Origin: Psychromonas sp. SA13A
Lineage (GTDB): Bacteria; Pseudomonadota; Gammaproteobacteria; Enterobacterales; Psychromonadaceae
DNA length: 64,000 bases
Reading direction: 5' to 3'
Assembly: GCF_011378715.1 (NCBI RefSeq)
Contig: NZ_WTKU01000008.1
Span: 41,359 to 105,358, forward strand
The position numbers and the translations under genes were made by a program. This document shows positions 41,025 through 51,835 of the stretch, piece by piece (the first letter of the stretch is position 1; each line of letters starts with the position of its first letter). Below the pieces are notes generated by a model that did not search any database, was not told the origin of the DNA, and worked only from the letters and a program-made list of their open reading frames with translations.

Positions 41025-42251
41025 ATGACAGCGTTAGGTTTTACTACAAAAATAGTACATGCAGATCATCAATTAGGATTAGAAGCAGGTGCCGTCCATG
41101 CTCCAATACATAACTCAGTACCATTTGGTTTTAAAGATGTTCAAGGGTTAATTGACGTATTTCAAGGTCAGCCTGGTCATGCTTATGCTCGCTCTTCAAC
41201 ACCCACTTTAGATGCTTTATGTAAAAAAATTCAAAAAATAGATAATGGTATAGCAACGGCTGTTTTTTCCTGTGGTATGTCAGCTATAGTGGCTACTTTT
41301 TTGACACTTTTAAAATCTGGTGATCATCTAATTTGTAGTCGATTTTTATTTGGCAATACAACGTCACTTTTAGGGACGTTACAGGACTATGGTATCGATG
41401 TAACATTAGTTGATGCAACAGATATCAATGATGTCACTGATGCGCTAAACAGTAATACTAAAATGGTTTTTGTAGAAACGATTGCTAATCCAGTAACCCA
41501 AGTGAGTGCGTTAGCTGAAATTGGCGATTTGTGTAAAGCAAATGGCCTCGTGTATGTTATTGATAATACAATCACTTCAAGTTATTTATTCGATGCGACT
41601 ACCGTGAAAGCAAGTTTAATTGTTACTTCATTATCTAAATACGTTGCTGGTCATGGAAATGCGATGGGGGGCTCTGTTACAGATACTGGTTTATTTAATT
41701 GGGAAAACTATCCAAATATTTATGAAGGTTACCGGAAAGGTGATTCTAAAATGTGGGGGATCAGTCAAATTAAGAAAAAAGGATTACGTGATATGGGAGC
41801 TTGTTTAAGCTCACAGGGCGCACACCTTATTTCAGTTGGCAGTGAAACCATGGAGTTGCGCATGGATCGCCAAGCTATTAATACAATGGCGCTAGCTAAA
41901 TTGTTAGATGCACATCCTAAAGTGGCTAAAGTGTATTACCCTGGTTTAGAAAATCATCCTCAACATCAACGTGCTAAAACATTATTTAATGGATATGGTG
42001 CGCTATTAAGCTTTGATTTAATTGATGGTATTGATTGTTGTGATTTTTTGAATAAATTAAATCTAGTTATTAGTGCAACACATCTAGGCGATAATCGTAC
42101 CTTAGCATTACCCGTTGCTCCAACTATATACTTTGAAATGGGACTCGCGCTGCGTCAACAAATGGGGATCAGTGAGAATATGATCCGCTGTTCAATTGGC
42201 ATTGAAAATACAGCTGACTTGATTGCTGACTTTGAACAAGCATTGGCATAA
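41025..42251 (+). CDS. Cys/Met metabolism PLP-dependent enzyme (trans-sulfuration family)
   Basis: A 408-aa fold-type I PLP enzyme of the cystathionine synthase/lyase family. PLP lysine is K205 (VTSLSKYVAGHG), the phosphate-binding YAR is at 54-56, and FSCGMSAIVATFLTLLKSGD and VFVETIANP are the other signatures. The active-site loops fit a homoserine-ester sulfhydrylase or cystathionine gamma-synthase as well as a lyase, and I cannot choose. The C-terminal TIYFEMG departs from the usual T-H in lyases. It stands alone, with AAGGAA upstream and a terminator after. Confidence 0.88.
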   Translation: MTALGFTTKIVHADHQLGLEAGAVHAPIHNSVPFGFKDVQGLIDVFQGQPGHAYARSSTPTLDALCKKIQKIDNGIATAVFSCGMSAIVATFLTLLKSGDHLICSRFLFGNTTSLLGTLQDYGIDVTLVDATDINDVTDALNSNTKMVFVETIANPVTQVSALAEIGDLCKANGLVYVIDNTITSSYLFDATTVKASLIVTSLSKYVAGHGNAMGGSVTDTGLFNWENYPNIYEGYRKGDSKMWGISQIKKKGLRDMGACLSSQGAHLISVGSETMELRMDRQAINTMALAKLLDAHPKVAKVYYPGLENHPQHQRAKTLFNGYGALLSFDLIDGIDCCDFLNKLNLVISATHLGDNRTLALPVAPTIYFEMGLALRQQMGISENMIRCSIGIENTADLIADFEQALA

Positions 42252-42262
42252 TTAACAGTCAT

Positions 42263-42288
42263 AAAAAAGAGGTTACGGCCTCTTTTTT
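42263..42288. terminator. Bidirectional terminator after the PLP enzyme
   Basis: A 10-bp stem of A-rich and T-rich arms around gagg/cctc with a 6-nt loop, ending in six T. It works in both directions by symmetry. Confidence 0.9.
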
Positions 42289-42308
42289 GTATGTTCGGAT
42301 TAATAGTA

Positions 42309-42677
42309 ATGATGCATTTTATTGTTTTTGGCTTAAGTTTGTTATTCCTCTCCGTTGGCGTTATTGCAAAGGACAGTAATTCCGATGCAGAGTTAACAAC
42401 AGTGGGGTATACACTTGCCAATTATGAAGTCTGTGAGTTATTAGCAAAACAAAACAATGACCCAGTGATGGGTTTTTATTATGCGCAAATGCATCAGTTA
42501 AGTGAGCTTGAATATCAAGGCTACACTGAAGGTAAATGGCAGGTAATTGAAAAAGAAAGAGCTAAAGCACTCTCTCTATTAAGGAAAGTGAGCAGCGCTA
42601 GTATGCTCCAGCTCTGCTCAAATAGGTTTGATCCTGTTTCTCGTCAGCATTATCAAATAAAATTATCTGAACAATAA
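42309..42677 (+). CDS. Small exported protein of unknown function
   Basis: About 122 aa: a signal peptide (MMHFIVFGLSLLFLSVGVIAKD) and an acidic mature part with two cysteines (C-x...-C: YEVCELL and LQLCSNR) that could form a disulfide. The segment FYYAQMHQLSELEYQ..KWQVIEKERAKALSLLRKV suggests a Sel1-like helical pair. Not recognised. The frame opens at 42291, directly on the T run of the preceding terminator, so I prefer ATG 42309 or 42312. No good ribosome site is visible, which lowers confidence. Confidence 0.55.
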   Translation: MMHFIVFGLSLLFLSVGVIAKDSNSDAELTTVGYTLANYEVCELLAKQNNDPVMGFYYAQMHQLSELEYQGYTEGKWQVIEKERAKALSLLRKVSSASMLQLCSNRFDPVSRQHYQIKLSEQ

Positions 42678-42757
42678 AGTGAAGAGTAAGGCTGATATTA
42701 AGACAGTCAATAATTATTAGCTGTCAGTAGATATTTTGCCTGTATAATTAACTTACT

Positions 42758-43132
42758 TTACTCTTCTTTAACTTCACCCCAGACAGCCGCAGGATCAACC
42801 ATTGTTGATTTTTGCTCGGCAGACTCAGTTGCTTTCTTTTGTTTTGGTTTTACTTTTACGGCTTCAATTGCAGGCGTTTCTTCAGATTCTTTTTTTACTT
42901 CTGCTTTTTTAACTCGTATTATATTACCCGCTAATTTATATCCATTTAATTGTTTAATAGCAGCTTTTGCTTCACCTACTTTAGGCATTTCAACAAAAGC
43001 AAACCCCTTTGAAGCACCTGTTTCTTTATCTAATACCAGATTACAAGATTGTATATTACCGTGCTCTTTAAACAGGGACAGTAGTTTTTCTTCGGTGGTG
43101 GCTTTTGCTAGATTACGGACTAATAATTTCAT
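42758..43132 (-). CDS. RRM-type RNA-binding protein
   Basis: A 124-aa protein with one RNA-recognition motif in residues 1-78: RNP2 is LLVRNL and RNP1 is KGFAFVEM. A charged, disordered tail of about 45 residues (KPKQKKATESAEQKS) follows, ending in VDPAAVWGEVKEE. Such small RRM proteins are common in marine gammaproteobacteria and cyanobacteria and are often cold-responsive; that is family knowledge, not seen here. Single gene. Confidence 0.9.
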   Translation of the reverse strand: MKLLVRNLAKATTEEKLLSLFKEHGNIQSCNLVLDKETGASKGFAFVEMPKVGEAKAAIKQLNGYKLAGNIIRVKKAEVKKESEETPAIEAVKVKPKQKKATESAEQKSTMVDPAAVWGEVKEE

Positions 43133-43725
43133 TGGAACTCACTTAATTGGATAATTTCTCTTATTTTAGCAGGAAGTTAAATCGATTGCTGATTAAAGCG
43201 TAATGAATAAAGCTTATAGGCTATTTTTAATAAAAGATGTAATAAAAAGGTGCGTATTCATTTCGTGTGATCAATTTTATTAGTTGAAATAGATGATTCA
43301 AGTAATAAACATTTTATTGTTCGACAATGCACCTGTTAGGTGAATCTACGTTCAGAATGGCTGAATTTTTTGTTGATATTTACCTTTTATCACAGGCGCT
43401 ATTATTTCGATGTTCCAGGATGAAAAAACGTTTTTATTGAACTAACTGTAGGCATAATAAAAATACATATTAACCCTAAGTTAACCTTGCAAAGATTATA
43501 ATGGTGGACACCAGATCAGAATAATAGAAATGAAAGTCGTGATTATAGCAAGCAGTTAAGTTTACAGCTTCACTGTGCTGTATTGCTTCACTTATGTACT
43601 GTTGAGGTTATTTCAATTGAGATTGAAAGCCGACTTAACGGTATTATTTGAGCACTTTTTACAAACAGATTACACCTTATCAAAATACCCAATTATCTTT
43701 AATAAAAATTCAAGTGGAGAAAAAA
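43133..43725. other. Gene-free interval between RRM protein and exporter
   Basis: About 590 bases between divergent genes. The frame of the exporter stays open back to 43648, but that part has no ribosome site. No RNA gene, terminator or repeat recognised. Confidence 0.45.
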
Positions 43726-44934
43726 TTGAAACAAGTACAGCCAATTTTAGGGCGTAAAGGCACATTGCTATTTTTAGTCATCATTAGTGCTTTCCCTCCG
43801 CTAACGATGGACCTATACCTGCCCGCATTGCCGCAGATGGTCGAGGTATTAAATACTAATCAATCGATGGTCAATTTAACGTTAAGTGCCTATTTTGTTA
43901 CCTATGCAATAGGGTTACTCTTTTGGGGGCCTTTAAGTGAAAAATTTGGCCGTAAACCGATCCTATTAACCGGTATCCTTATTTATATTATTGCCAGTGT
44001 ATTTTGTGGTTTATCGACTTCAGTTGAACATTTAATTTTTTCTCGTATTGTCCAAGCTTTTGGTGGTAGTGCTATCACAGTGGTCGCTACCGCGATCATT
44101 AAAGATCTTTATGATGGTAGAGAGCGCGAGAAAATAATGGCAACGATTATGTCATTAGTGATTATTGCTCCCATGGTTGCTCCAGTTTTGGGGGCATTTT
44201 TATTAAAAGTTGCTTCTTGGCACATGATGTTTTATACGCTTGCTGCATTTGGTGTGTTTGCTACGTTATTTGCACTATGTTACCGCGAAACACTTGCCAC
44301 TCGATATACTGGCTCTGTATTGCGTTCATGGGGGCGTTTGGGAACAGTATTAAAAAATCCTCAATTTATTTCATTGTTAGCCATTTTTTCGATTGTACCA
44401 ATGGCTCTAATGGCTTTTTTAGCCGCTGGTTCTTACATCTATATTAATGACTTTGGACTAACTGAGCAGGAATTTAGTTATGCATTTGCCTTTAATGCCT
44501 TTTTTGCTTCATTTGGACCGGTTATTTATATCAAGTTATCAAAAGTCATTAACGTACAAAAAATCATTACAGGTTGTTTTTTACTATTAACGGTTTGTGG
44601 CTGTGTAACTTACACCTACGGATATACTTCACCCTGGTTATTTGCTTTCTTAGCGGGACCTGCCACGTTATCTGTGATCATGATGAGGATACCTGGCACT
44701 AATCTTATGTTAGATCAACATGATAGCGATACTGGCTCAGTTGTCGCTATTATACAATTTTTAAGCATGATCTTTGGCGCATTGGGAATGACATTAGTAT
44801 CGTTACGTCCTGAGTCATTGATCGAAAATCTAGGCTTAATTCAATTAATTATTGGCCTGACAGGGGGAGGGCTTTGGTTATTGATAAAAAACAGTCCTCA
44901 TGTTGCTGATAAGTTAGTTAAAGTAGCTGGTTAA
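43726..44934 (+). CDS. Bcr/CflA-type MFS drug exporter
   Basis: A major-facilitator proton antiporter of 402 aa with twelve predicted helices. The Bcr/CflA signature TMDLYLPALPQM opens the first loop, and motif A is GPLSEKFGRKP. Bcr-type proteins export bicyclomycin, chloramphenicol or dipeptides; the substrate cannot be predicted. I chose the TTG at 43726, with GGAG six bases upstream, over a TTG at 43648 that lacks a site. It is a single gene in a long intergenic setting. Confidence 0.9.
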   Translation: MKQVQPILGRKGTLLFLVIISAFPPLTMDLYLPALPQMVEVLNTNQSMVNLTLSAYFVTYAIGLLFWGPLSEKFGRKPILLTGILIYIIASVFCGLSTSVEHLIFSRIVQAFGGSAITVVATAIIKDLYDGREREKIMATIMSLVIIAPMVAPVLGAFLLKVASWHMMFYTLAAFGVFATLFALCYRETLATRYTGSVLRSWGRLGTVLKNPQFISLLAIFSIVPMALMAFLAAGSYIYINDFGLTEQEFSYAFAFNAFFASFGPVIYIKLSKVINVQKIITGCFLLLTVCGCVTYTYGYTSPWLFAFLAGPATLSVIMMRIPGTNLMLDQHDSDTGSVVAIIQFLSMIFGALGMTLVSLRPESLIENLGLIQLIIGLTGGGLWLLIKNSPHVADKLVKVAG

Positions 44935-45250
44935 GCCATTAATTATGCAGTTTATCTTTATGGCGGTGTTGCTGTTATAGAGTAAGGGCGGCTAAAAGTG
45001 TTTTAGCCGCGATTCATAGTAAGGTGTTTATTGCAACTGCTTATCTGTTAGGGGTATGTTTTGTGTAGCTAAGCGATTTAAAGCGTCCTTTTGTTGTAAA
45101 ATTGAACGTAATAGGAAATGAATTAGTTTTCTCAATTTGCTATAGTTCAGCGAAATTTACAAATCACTCATTTTCGCAAAATATAATTATGTACATAGCT
45201 ATGCGCGTAACAGTGCATGTAGTTATCTACATATTAAGAGAAAACTAAAA
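44935..45250. other. Upstream region of prfC with a strong hairpin
   Basis: 316 bases. At 44988-45010 a perfect 10-bp hairpin (gcggctaaaa / ttttagccgc, 3-nt loop) probably ends the exporter transcript, though no T tract follows. A TATAAT lies at 45182-45187 with TTACAA 19 bp upstream, a poor spacing for the prfC promoter. Confidence 0.5.
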
Positions 45251-46837
45251 ATGGCAGACGCTAAGTTCTTAGAAGCCGTCAACTGTAGACGCACATTCGC
45301 AATCATATCTCACCCTGATGCTGGTAAAACAACGATCACAGAAAAAGTACTTTTATTCGGAAATGCGTTACAAAAAGCAGGAACAGTTAAAGGTAAAAAG
45401 TCTGGACAACATGCAAAGTCTGACTGGATGGAGATGGAAAAAGACCGCGGTATTTCTATCACTACATCGGTAATGCAATTTCCCTATGGCGGTGGCTTAG
45501 TTAACTTACTTGATACGCCTGGGCATGAAGATTTCTCTGAAGATACTTACCGTACGCTAACAGCAGTTGACTCATGTTTAATGGTTATTGATGCCGCAAA
45601 AGGTGTTGAGCAACGTACTATTAAATTAATGGAAGTAACCCGTTTACGTGATACACCAATTATCACTTTCATGAATAAATGTGACCGTGATACACGTGAT
45701 CCCGTTGATTTAATGGATGAGGTTGAAGACGTACTTAATATTGCCTGTGCACCTATTACTTGGCCAATTGGCATGGGTAAAGAATTTAAAGGTGTTTACC
45801 ATATATTACGTGATGAAGTTATTTTATATGAATCAGGGCAAGGCCATACTATCCAAGATGTTCGTATCATTAAAGGATTGAATAACCCTGAAGTGGATAA
45901 AGCAATACCTAACCATGCTGATGATTTGCGTGAAGAAATGGAGTTAGTAATAGGTGCATCTAATGAATTTGATCAGGCTCTGTTTTTATCTGGTGAGTTA
46001 ACTCCTGTATATTTTGGTACGGCATTAGGTAACTTTGGTGTCGACCATGTCTTAGATGGTTTAGTTGAATGGGCTCCAAAGCCATTGCCAAGAGAAACAG
46101 TGCAACGTGTTGTAGAGCCTACAGAAGAAGCATTTTCCGGTTTTATCTTTAAAATTCAAGCTAACATGGACCCGAAGCATCGTGACCGTATTGCATTTAT
46201 GCGTATTTGCTCTGGTAAATATGAGAAAGGCATGAAAATGCATCACGTGCGTACTGGTAAAATGGTCAGTATTTCAGATGCGGTAACCTTTATGGCCGGT
46301 GACCGAGCTGCAGCAGAAGAATCATTTTCTGGTGATATTATTGGTTTACATAACCACGGTACCATTCAAATCGGCGATACATTTACTACTGGTGAAGATC
46401 TTAAATTTACTGGTATTCCAAACTTCGCCCCTGAAATGTTCCGTCGCATCCGTTTAAAAGATCCTTTAAAACAAAAACAATTGTTGAAAGGATTAATGCA
46501 ATTATCTGAAGAGGGTGCTGTTCAAGTGTTCCGTCCATTACGTAGTAACGATTTGATTGTTGGTGCTGTTGGAGTATTGCAGTTCGAAGTGGTTGTACAG
46601 CGCTTAAAATCAGAATATAAAGTGGATGCTATTTACGAAGGTATTAGTGTTGCCACCGCATTATGGGTGGATTGCGAAAATCCAGTTAAAATGGCTGAAT
46701 TCGAGAAAAAAGCATTCGATAACTTAGCATTAGATGGCAGTAATAATTTAACTTACGTTGCACCAACAATGGTCAACTTAAACTTAGCTATTGAACGTTA
46801 TCCGGATGTGCGTTTCCGTAAGACGCGTGAACACTAA
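45251..46837 (+). CDS. prfC: Peptide chain release factor 3
   Basis: A translational GTPase that recycles RF1/RF2 after termination. 528 aa (E. coli 529) with P-loop SHPDAGKTT (20-28), switch region [28 protein letters not shown] and MNKCDRD. The start is preceded by aagaga. Neighbouring yjjV recalls the E. coli prfC-osmY-yjjU-yjjV region. Confidence 0.98.
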   Translation: MADAKFLEAVNCRRTFAIISHPDAGKTTITEKVLLFGNALQKAGTVKGKKSGQHAKSDWMEMEKDRGISITTSVMQFPYGGGLVNLLDTPGHEDFSEDTYRTLTAVDSCLMVIDAAKGVEQRTIKLMEVTRLRDTPIITFMNKCDRDTRDPVDLMDEVEDVLNIACAPITWPIGMGKEFKGVYHILRDEVILYESGQGHTIQDVRIIKGLNNPEVDKAIPNHADDLREEMELVIGASNEFDQALFLSGELTPVYFGTALGNFGVDHVLDGLVEWAPKPLPRETVQRVVEPTEEAFSGFIFKIQANMDPKHRDRIAFMRICSGKYEKGMKMHHVRTGKMVSISDAVTFMAGDRAAAEESFSGDIIGLHNHGTIQIGDTFTTGEDLKFTGIPNFAPEMFRRIRLKDPLKQKQLLKGLMQLSEEGAVQVFRPLRSNDLIVGAVGVLQFEVVVQRLKSEYKVDAIYEGISVATALWVDCENPVKMAEFEKKAFDNLALDGSNNLTYVAPTMVNLNLAIERYPDVRFRKTREH

Positions 46838-47184
46838 TTAGATATTATCTATTAGATACGTTTATTCGATATTGTTTATTAGGCCTTCTTTATTAGTTAT
46901 TGTTAATTAGCTAATTGCTTTGGAAAAACTGAAAAGGTTTTATTCTAGATAAACTGATGCAGATAAACAGCTAATAGTCACAACAATAAAGCGTCTCAGG
47001 GCGCTTTTTTCTTTTTATTCCTCCCATCATATGTTGTTTATCTCCCTTTTAAATATCCTTACCCAGCCCTTCTGTAGACGGTGTCGTTATTTTTATATAA
47101 ATTTTCTTTTCTGAGTTTATATCTCGACGTATTATAGAATAATGCCATGATCAATCATTGTAGGCCCTTACAGCAAGGTGGAAT
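46838..47184. other. Gene-free interval prfC to yjjV with terminator
   Basis: 347 bases. A terminator-like hairpin (agcg...cgct followed by six T) lies at 46988-47012. The remainder is AT-rich with repeated ttatta/attagtt motifs and no ORF. Confidence 0.5.
46988..47012 (+). terminator. Terminator after prfC
   Basis: Short stem aaagcg / cgctt with a loop of about 8 nt, followed by six T and more T-rich sequence. About 150 bases past the stop codon. Confidence 0.7.
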
Positions 47185-47970
47185 ATGTTTATTGATAGTC
47201 ATTGTCACTTTAATTTTGAACACTTTAAAGTTAATCGTAAATTACTTATGTTTGCACTTAATAATGCTCACATTAATAAACTCGTTATTCCTGGTACAGA
47301 TGCGCAACGTTGGCCTGAAATTATCCAATTAACTGAGCAATATGAGGGGTTATATTTTGCGTTAGGGCTTCATCCTCATTTTTTAACTGATTTCGAACCA
47401 CAACAACTTATACAACTTGAACACCTATTAACTAAAACGTGTCAACAATCAGGAAGTAAATGTGTTGCCCTAGGTGAAATTGGTCTAGATAAGCTCATTG
47501 ATAGCGATTTAGCCTTACAAGAAAGCGTGTTCTTAGCGCAACTTGCCATTGCCCAGTCATTAAAGCTTCCGGTTATTTTACACGTCGTAAAAACACAATC
47601 CCGAGTACTGGATCTATTGAAACAGGTAAATTTTAGCTATGGAGGGGTTTACCATGCATTTTCAGGGAGCGCGGAAATAGCCAAAGAGTTCATTAAATTA
47701 GGTTTTAAGTTAGGTATCGGAGGTGTGATCACTTATCCGAGTGCTAAAAAAACCAGAAGTGCATTACAACAATTGCCTCTTTCTAGCCTAATATTAGAAA
47801 CCGATGCCCCTGATATGCCTGTATATCAACAAATTGCGACAAATAACTCCCCTGCTAATTTACCGATCATCTTTAATGCACTTTGTGAACTACGTGAAGA
47901 GTCAGCAAGCGTGCTTGAACACCAAGTTTATAATAACACCTTAAGCATTTTCTCTATAGACGATGACTAA
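47185..47970 (+). CDS. yjjV: TatD-family metal-dependent hydrolase YjjV
   Basis: A 261-aa amidohydrolase-fold nuclease-like protein (E. coli YjjV 259). Metal ligands are in DSHCHF (start), GEIGLD, LHVV, YHAFSGS and ETDAPDMP. TatD relatives act as 3'-5' DNA exonucleases or D-aminoacyl hydrolases; the YjjV branch is less studied. AAGGTGGA precedes the ATG. The position after prfC supports YjjV over TatD or YcfH. Confidence 0.9.
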   Translation: MFIDSHCHFNFEHFKVNRKLLMFALNNAHINKLVIPGTDAQRWPEIIQLTEQYEGLYFALGLHPHFLTDFEPQQLIQLEHLLTKTCQQSGSKCVALGEIGLDKLIDSDLALQESVFLAQLAIAQSLKLPVILHVVKTQSRVLDLLKQVNFSYGGVYHAFSGSAEIAKEFIKLGFKLGIGGVITYPSAKKTRSALQQLPLSSLILETDAPDMPVYQQIATNNSPANLPIIFNALCELREESASVLEHQVYNNTLSIFSIDDD

Positions 47971-48048
47971 TGCTACTAACTAGCGTAAAATAGCCGCTTT
48001 TCTAAATACAGTTAGTGAAACATTGTTTCCAGAATAAGGTGATGGTTA

Positions 48049-48531
48049 ATGACTCAATATCCAATGACAGCAAAAGGCGCTGATATTTTGCGTGCTGAAT
48101 TAGAGCAATTAAAAACAGTAAAACGTCCTGAAATTGTTCACGCTATTGCTGAAGCCCGTGAACATGGTGATTTAAAAGAGAATGCTGAATACCATGCTGC
48201 GCGTGAGCAACAAGGGTTTTGTGAGGGCCGCATTCAAGATATCGAAGCAAAGTTATCAAATGCACAAATTATTGATGTAAGTAAAATTGCCAACAATGGT
48301 AAAGTTATTTTTGGTGCAACAGTAACGATTGTTAATGCAGAAACAGACGAAGAAGTTACGTATCAAATCGTTGGTGATGATGAATCTGATATTAAAAAGA
48401 ACTTAATTTCAATCAACTCTCCGATTGCACGTGGTTTAATTGGAAAAAGTGTGGATGATGAAATATCAATTACAACACCGGGTGGTGTGATTGATTATGA
48501 TATTATCAAAGTTGATTATATTGCTTTGTAA
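48049..48531 (+). CDS. greA: Transcription elongation factor GreA
   Basis: Rescues backtracked RNA polymerase by stimulating transcript cleavage. 160 aa: an N-terminal coiled coil (1-75) with the acidic tip [15 protein letters not shown], and a C-terminal FKBP-like domain ending in [15 protein letters not shown]. Aaggtgatgg precedes the ATG. A bidirectional terminator follows and yhbY converges, the E. coli greA-yhbY arrangement. Confidence 0.98.
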   Translation: MTQYPMTAKGADILRAELEQLKTVKRPEIVHAIAEAREHGDLKENAEYHAAREQQGFCEGRIQDIEAKLSNAQIIDVSKIANNGKVIFGATVTIVNAETDEEVTYQIVGDDESDIKKNLISINSPIARGLIGKSVDDEISITTPGGVIDYDIIKVDYIAL

Positions 48532-48539
48532 TAGATAAT

Positions 48540-48567
48540 AAAAAGCCCAGAATATCTGGGCTTTTTA
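48540..48567. terminator. Bidirectional terminator greA/yhbY
   Basis: Stem aaaagcccag / ctgggctttt with a 6-nt loop and A/T flanks on both sides. It can end both converging genes. Confidence 0.93.
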
Positions 48568-48592
48568 TTACAAAAATAGTATTAAACGTAAA

Positions 48593-48889
48593 TTATTTAC
48601 GTGGTAATTCTATTTTCTTAGCTTCACTTGGGCGGAATAAAACAACTATATGTCCAATTTTAGCAATCGCTAGTGATTCTGTTTCACGCACAATCGCATC
48701 GATAATGAGTTGTTTAGTTTCACGATCATCTGTCGCTATTTTTACTTTAATTAATTCATGGTGGCTAATAGCGTTTTCAATCTCAGCTAATACACCTTCG
48801 GTTAAGCCATTTTGTCCCAGTAATACAACTGGTTTTAAAGGATGAGCTAAACCTTTTAAAAATTGTTTCTGTTTGTTTGATAATTTCAT
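48593..48889 (-). CDS. yhbY: Ribosome-assembly RNA-binding protein YhbY
   Basis: A 98-aa CRM-domain protein associated with 50S precursors. KQKQFLKGLAHPLKPVVLLG and HHELIKVKIATDDRETK are nearly identical to E. coli. I use the ATG at 48889, which gives the family start MKLSNKQ; the frame runs 12 codons further. It is divergent from rlmE, as in E. coli. Confidence 0.96.
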   Translation of the reverse strand: MKLSNKQKQFLKGLAHPLKPVVLLGQNGLTEGVLAEIENAISHHELIKVKIATDDRETKQLIIDAIVRETESLAIAKIGHIVVLFRPSEAKKIELPRK

Positions 48890-49000
48890 GCAAATATCTT
48901 TCATTAAGGGTTGAAAACGGTTCATTCTACCCTTAAATATTAACCTTTACTATTTAGATTATTATTTATCCTAACTATTCATCCACTAAAGGAAGTAATT

Positions 49001-49654
49001 GTGGCAAAACCAGACAGTACAAATCGTCTTAAAAAGAGTGCATCGGGCAGTTCAAAGAGGTGGATGCATGAGCATGTAAATGATTTTTATGTGAAAGAAG
49101 CTAATAAACAAGGTTTACGTTCACGTGCTGTTTTTAAATTGGATGAAATTAACGGTAAAGACAAACTTATCCGCTCTGGTATGACTGTGGTCGATTTAGG
49201 CGCAGCACCGGGAAGTTGGTCACAATGGGCTGTTGATAAAGTGGGTTCAAAGGGAAAAGTGATTGCCTGTGATATATTACCAATGGATTCAATTGCAGGT
49301 GTTGATTTTTTACAAGGCGATTTTCGTGAAGAAGTGGTCTTAAATGCATTGCTAGAACGTATTGGTGATAATAAAGTTGATGTGGTGTTATCGGATATGG
49401 CACCAAATATGAGTGGTAACACTGGTATTGATCAACCAAAATCGATGTATTTAGTTGAGCTAGCATTAGAAATGTGCCGTGATGTACTTGTGAAAGACGG
49501 TAGTTTTATCGTTAAAGTATTTATGGGAGCAGAGTATGAATTCTATATTAACGAAGTGCGAAAACTATTTAAATCCGTCAAAACAAGAAAACCAGATTCT
49601 TCAAGAGCAAGATCGCGAGAAGTTTATTTAGTGGCGACTGGTTTTAAACTGTAG
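49001..49654 (+). CDS. rlmE: 23S rRNA U2552 2'-O-methyltransferase RlmE
   Basis: A heat-shock rRNA methyltransferase (FtsJ). 217 aa with SAM motif [15 protein letters not shown] and the K-D-K set: K46 (VFKLDEI), D in [11 protein letters not shown], and K in FIVKVFMG. Start is GTG with AAAGGAAG seven bases upstream. Directly ahead of ftsH (51-bp gap), the conserved rlmE-ftsH pair. Confidence 0.97.
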   Translation: MAKPDSTNRLKKSASGSSKRWMHEHVNDFYVKEANKQGLRSRAVFKLDEINGKDKLIRSGMTVVDLGAAPGSWSQWAVDKVGSKGKVIACDILPMDSIAGVDFLQGDFREEVVLNALLERIGDNKVDVVLSDMAPNMSGNTGIDQPKSMYLVELALEMCRDVLVKDGSFIVKVFMGAEYEFYINEVRKLFKSVKTRKPDSSRARSREVYLVATGFKL

Positions 49655-49705
49655 TAATCTGATTTAATATTATATTCTTTTCATTTTTAACACGAGGTTT
49701 ACATC

Positions 49706-51748
49706 TTGAACGATATGGCAAAAAACCTGATATTGTGGTTAGTCATCGCAGTAGTCTTAATGTCTTTATTCCAAGGCTTTGGATCAGACGAAACAAAAAA
49801 ATCACAAATCGACTACACCACTTTTAATAAAGAAGTAAGCCAAGGGCAGATCCAACAAGTACAAATTAATGGACAAGAAATTAAAGGTTTAAAAAGTAAC
49901 CAAACTCCGTTTGTTACTTATATTCCTGCGCCAGATTTAGACTTAATGAATTACCTTATTAAAAATGATGTAAAAGTAGAAGGAACACCTCCAGAAGAAA
50001 CTAGTTTCTTAGCGTCTATTTTTGTTTCGTGGTTCCCTATGCTGTTATTAATTGGTGTTTGGATCTTCTTTATGCGCAACATGCAAGGTGGCGGTAAAGG
50101 CGGCGCAATGTCATTTGGTAAGAGTAAAGCTAAATTGATGAGCGAAGACCAAATTAAAACAACATTTGCTGATGTCGCTGGTTGTGATGAAGCCAAAGAA
50201 GATGTTGTGGAGCTGGTCGATTACTTAAAAGATTCAACTAAATTCCAAAAATTAGGCGGACGTATTCCAACTGGGGTTTTATTAGTTGGTCCTCCTGGTA
50301 CAGGTAAAACACTTTTAGCTAAAGCGATTGCTGGTGAAGCTAAAGTACCATTCTTCTCAATCTCAGGTTCTGATTTTGTTGAAATGTTTGTCGGTGTTGG
50401 TGCATCTCGTGTGCGTGATATGTTTGAACAAGCTAAAAAATCGGCACCTTGTATCATCTTTATCGATGAAATTGATGCAGTCGGTCGTGCTCGTGGTGCT
50501 GGTATGGGTGGTGGTAATGATGAACGTGAGCAAACATTAAACCAAATGCTAGTTGAAATGGATGGTTTCGAAGGTAATGAAGGTATTATTGTGGTTGCTG
50601 CGACGAACCGTCCAGATGTACTCGATGCGGCCTTATTACGTCCAGGTCGTTTTGACCGTCAAGTTGTTGTTGGTTTACCTGATGTACGTGGTCGTGAACA
50701 AATTCTAAAAGTGCATATGCGTAAAATACCGCTGGATGAAGATGTGAAAGCAACCGTCTTAGCGCGTGGTACACCTGGTTTCTCTGGTGCCGATTTAGCT
50801 AACTTAGTTAATGAAGCTGCATTGTTTGCTGCACGTGGTAACAAACGCACTGTGTCAAAAGAAGACTTTGAACAAGCGCGTGATAAAATATTAATGGGCT
50901 CTGAACGTCGTAGTTTGGTGATGACAGTTAAAGATAAAGAGTCAACTGCTTATCATGAAGCGGGACATGCAATCGTGGCTAAATTAGTACCACAGCATCA
51001 TCCAATTCATAAAGTAACGATTATTCCTCGTGGACGTGCTTTAGGGGTAACTCAGTTCTTGCCTGAAGGCGATCAAATTTCTCAAAACAAAGATGAGTTA
51101 GAAAGTAGTATTTCGGTTGCCTATGGTGGTCGTATTGCTGAAGAGCTTATTTATGGCGCACAAAAAGTATCAACGGGTGCGTCACAGGATATTAAACAAG
51201 CCTCTGCTATTGCACGAGCAATGGTTACGGAGTGGGGTTTCTCTGAGAAATTAGGACCTATTCTATTAACAGGTGAACAAGGTAGCTTACGTTCTAATGT
51301 TGTCTCACATGAAACGGGTAAAGTGATTGATGATGAAGTAAAACTATTTATCGATACTAACTATAAACGCGCTTTCAAGTTATTAAGTGACAATATTGAT
51401 ATTTTACATGCAATGAAAGAAGCATTAATGAAATATGAGACTATCGATGCCAATCAAGTTGATGACTTAATGGCGCGTGTAACTGTTCGTCCTCCAAGTG
51501 ATTGGGATGATGAAAAAGAAGTTGAGTCACTTAAAGAGAAAAAATCGACTATCGATATGGTTAAACCAGAGAAATCGACAATTGATATGGATAAGTCTGA
51601 AAAATCTAATATCAATATGGTTAGACCTGAGAAAAAGAAAGTAGATACTGAAAAAGATGTTGATCTTGAAAAACCTGCAGATGTTGAAAAACCAGAAACG
51701 GTGGAAACAACTGACACGGTAACTGATCAGGATAAAGACAATAAATAA
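49706..51748 (+). CDS. ftsH: ATP-dependent zinc metalloprotease FtsH
   Basis: A membrane-anchored AAA+ protease that degrades LpxC, sigma-32 and damaged membrane proteins. 680 aa: helices at 7-23 and about 103-123, Walker A GPPGTGKT (195-202), Walker [10 protein letters not shown], and zinc site HEAGH (417-421). The TTG start is ten bases after GAGG and gives MNDMAKN, matching the longer E. coli start MSDMAKN; the ATG at 49715 is 19 bases away. The C-terminal tail is longer than in E. coli (647) and includes three tandem ten-residue units ([10 protein letters not shown] type). Confidence 0.97.
   Translation: MNDMAKNLILWLVIAVVLMSLFQGFGSDETKKSQIDYTTFNKEVSQGQIQQVQINGQEIKGLKSNQTPFVTYIPAPDLDLMNYLIKNDVKVEGTPPEETSFLASIFVSWFPMLLLIGVWIFFMRNMQGGGKGGAMSFGKSKAKLMSEDQIKTTFADVAGCDEAKEDVVELVDYLKDSTKFQKLGGRIPTGVLLVGPPGTGKTLLAKAIAGEAKVPFFSISGSDFVEMFVGVGASRVRDMFEQAKKSAPCIIFIDEIDAVGRARGAGMGGGNDEREQTLNQMLVEMDGFEGNEGIIVVAATNRPDVLDAALLRPGRFDRQVVVGLPDVRGREQILKVHMRKIPLDEDVKATVLARGTPGFSGADLANLVNEAALFAARGNKRTVSKEDFEQARDKILMGSERRSLVMTVKDKESTAYHEAGHAIVAKLVPQHHPIHKVTIIPRGRALGVTQFLPEGDQISQNKDELESSISVAYGGRIAEELIYGAQKVSTGASQDIKQASAIARAMVTEWGFSEKLGPILLTGEQGSLRSNVVSHETGKVIDDEVKLFIDTNYKRAFKLLSDNIDILHAMKEALMKYETIDANQVDDLMARVTVRPPSDWDDEKEVESLKEKKSTIDMVKPEKSTIDMDKSEKSNINMVRPEKKKVDTEKDVDLEKPADVEKPETVETTDTVTDQDKDNK
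51542..51631 (+). repeat. 30-bp coding repeat in the ftsH tail
   Basis: Three in-frame units encoding [20 protein letters not shown] and [10 protein letters not shown]. Further degenerate VxxEK motifs follow to the stop. Confidence 0.9.
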
Positions 51749-51771
51749 AGTATTTATTGTCTCATTTCTCT

Positions 51772-51802
51772 AAAAAAACCTAAGCTTGCTTAGGTTTTTT
51801 TT
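51772..51802. terminator. Bidirectional terminator after ftsH
   Basis: Stem aaacctaagc / gcttaggttt around a 2-4-nt loop with A and T flanks. folP begins 34 bases later, so folP either relies on read-through or its own promoter. Confidence 0.92.
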
Positions 51803-51835
51803 AATCTTAATTCTGGCTAATAAAAGTACACTGTA

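Noticed and set aside
45157-45187. prfC promoter TTACAA/TATAAT
   Set aside because: The hexamers are good but the 19-bp spacer is poor; I mention it only as a possibility.
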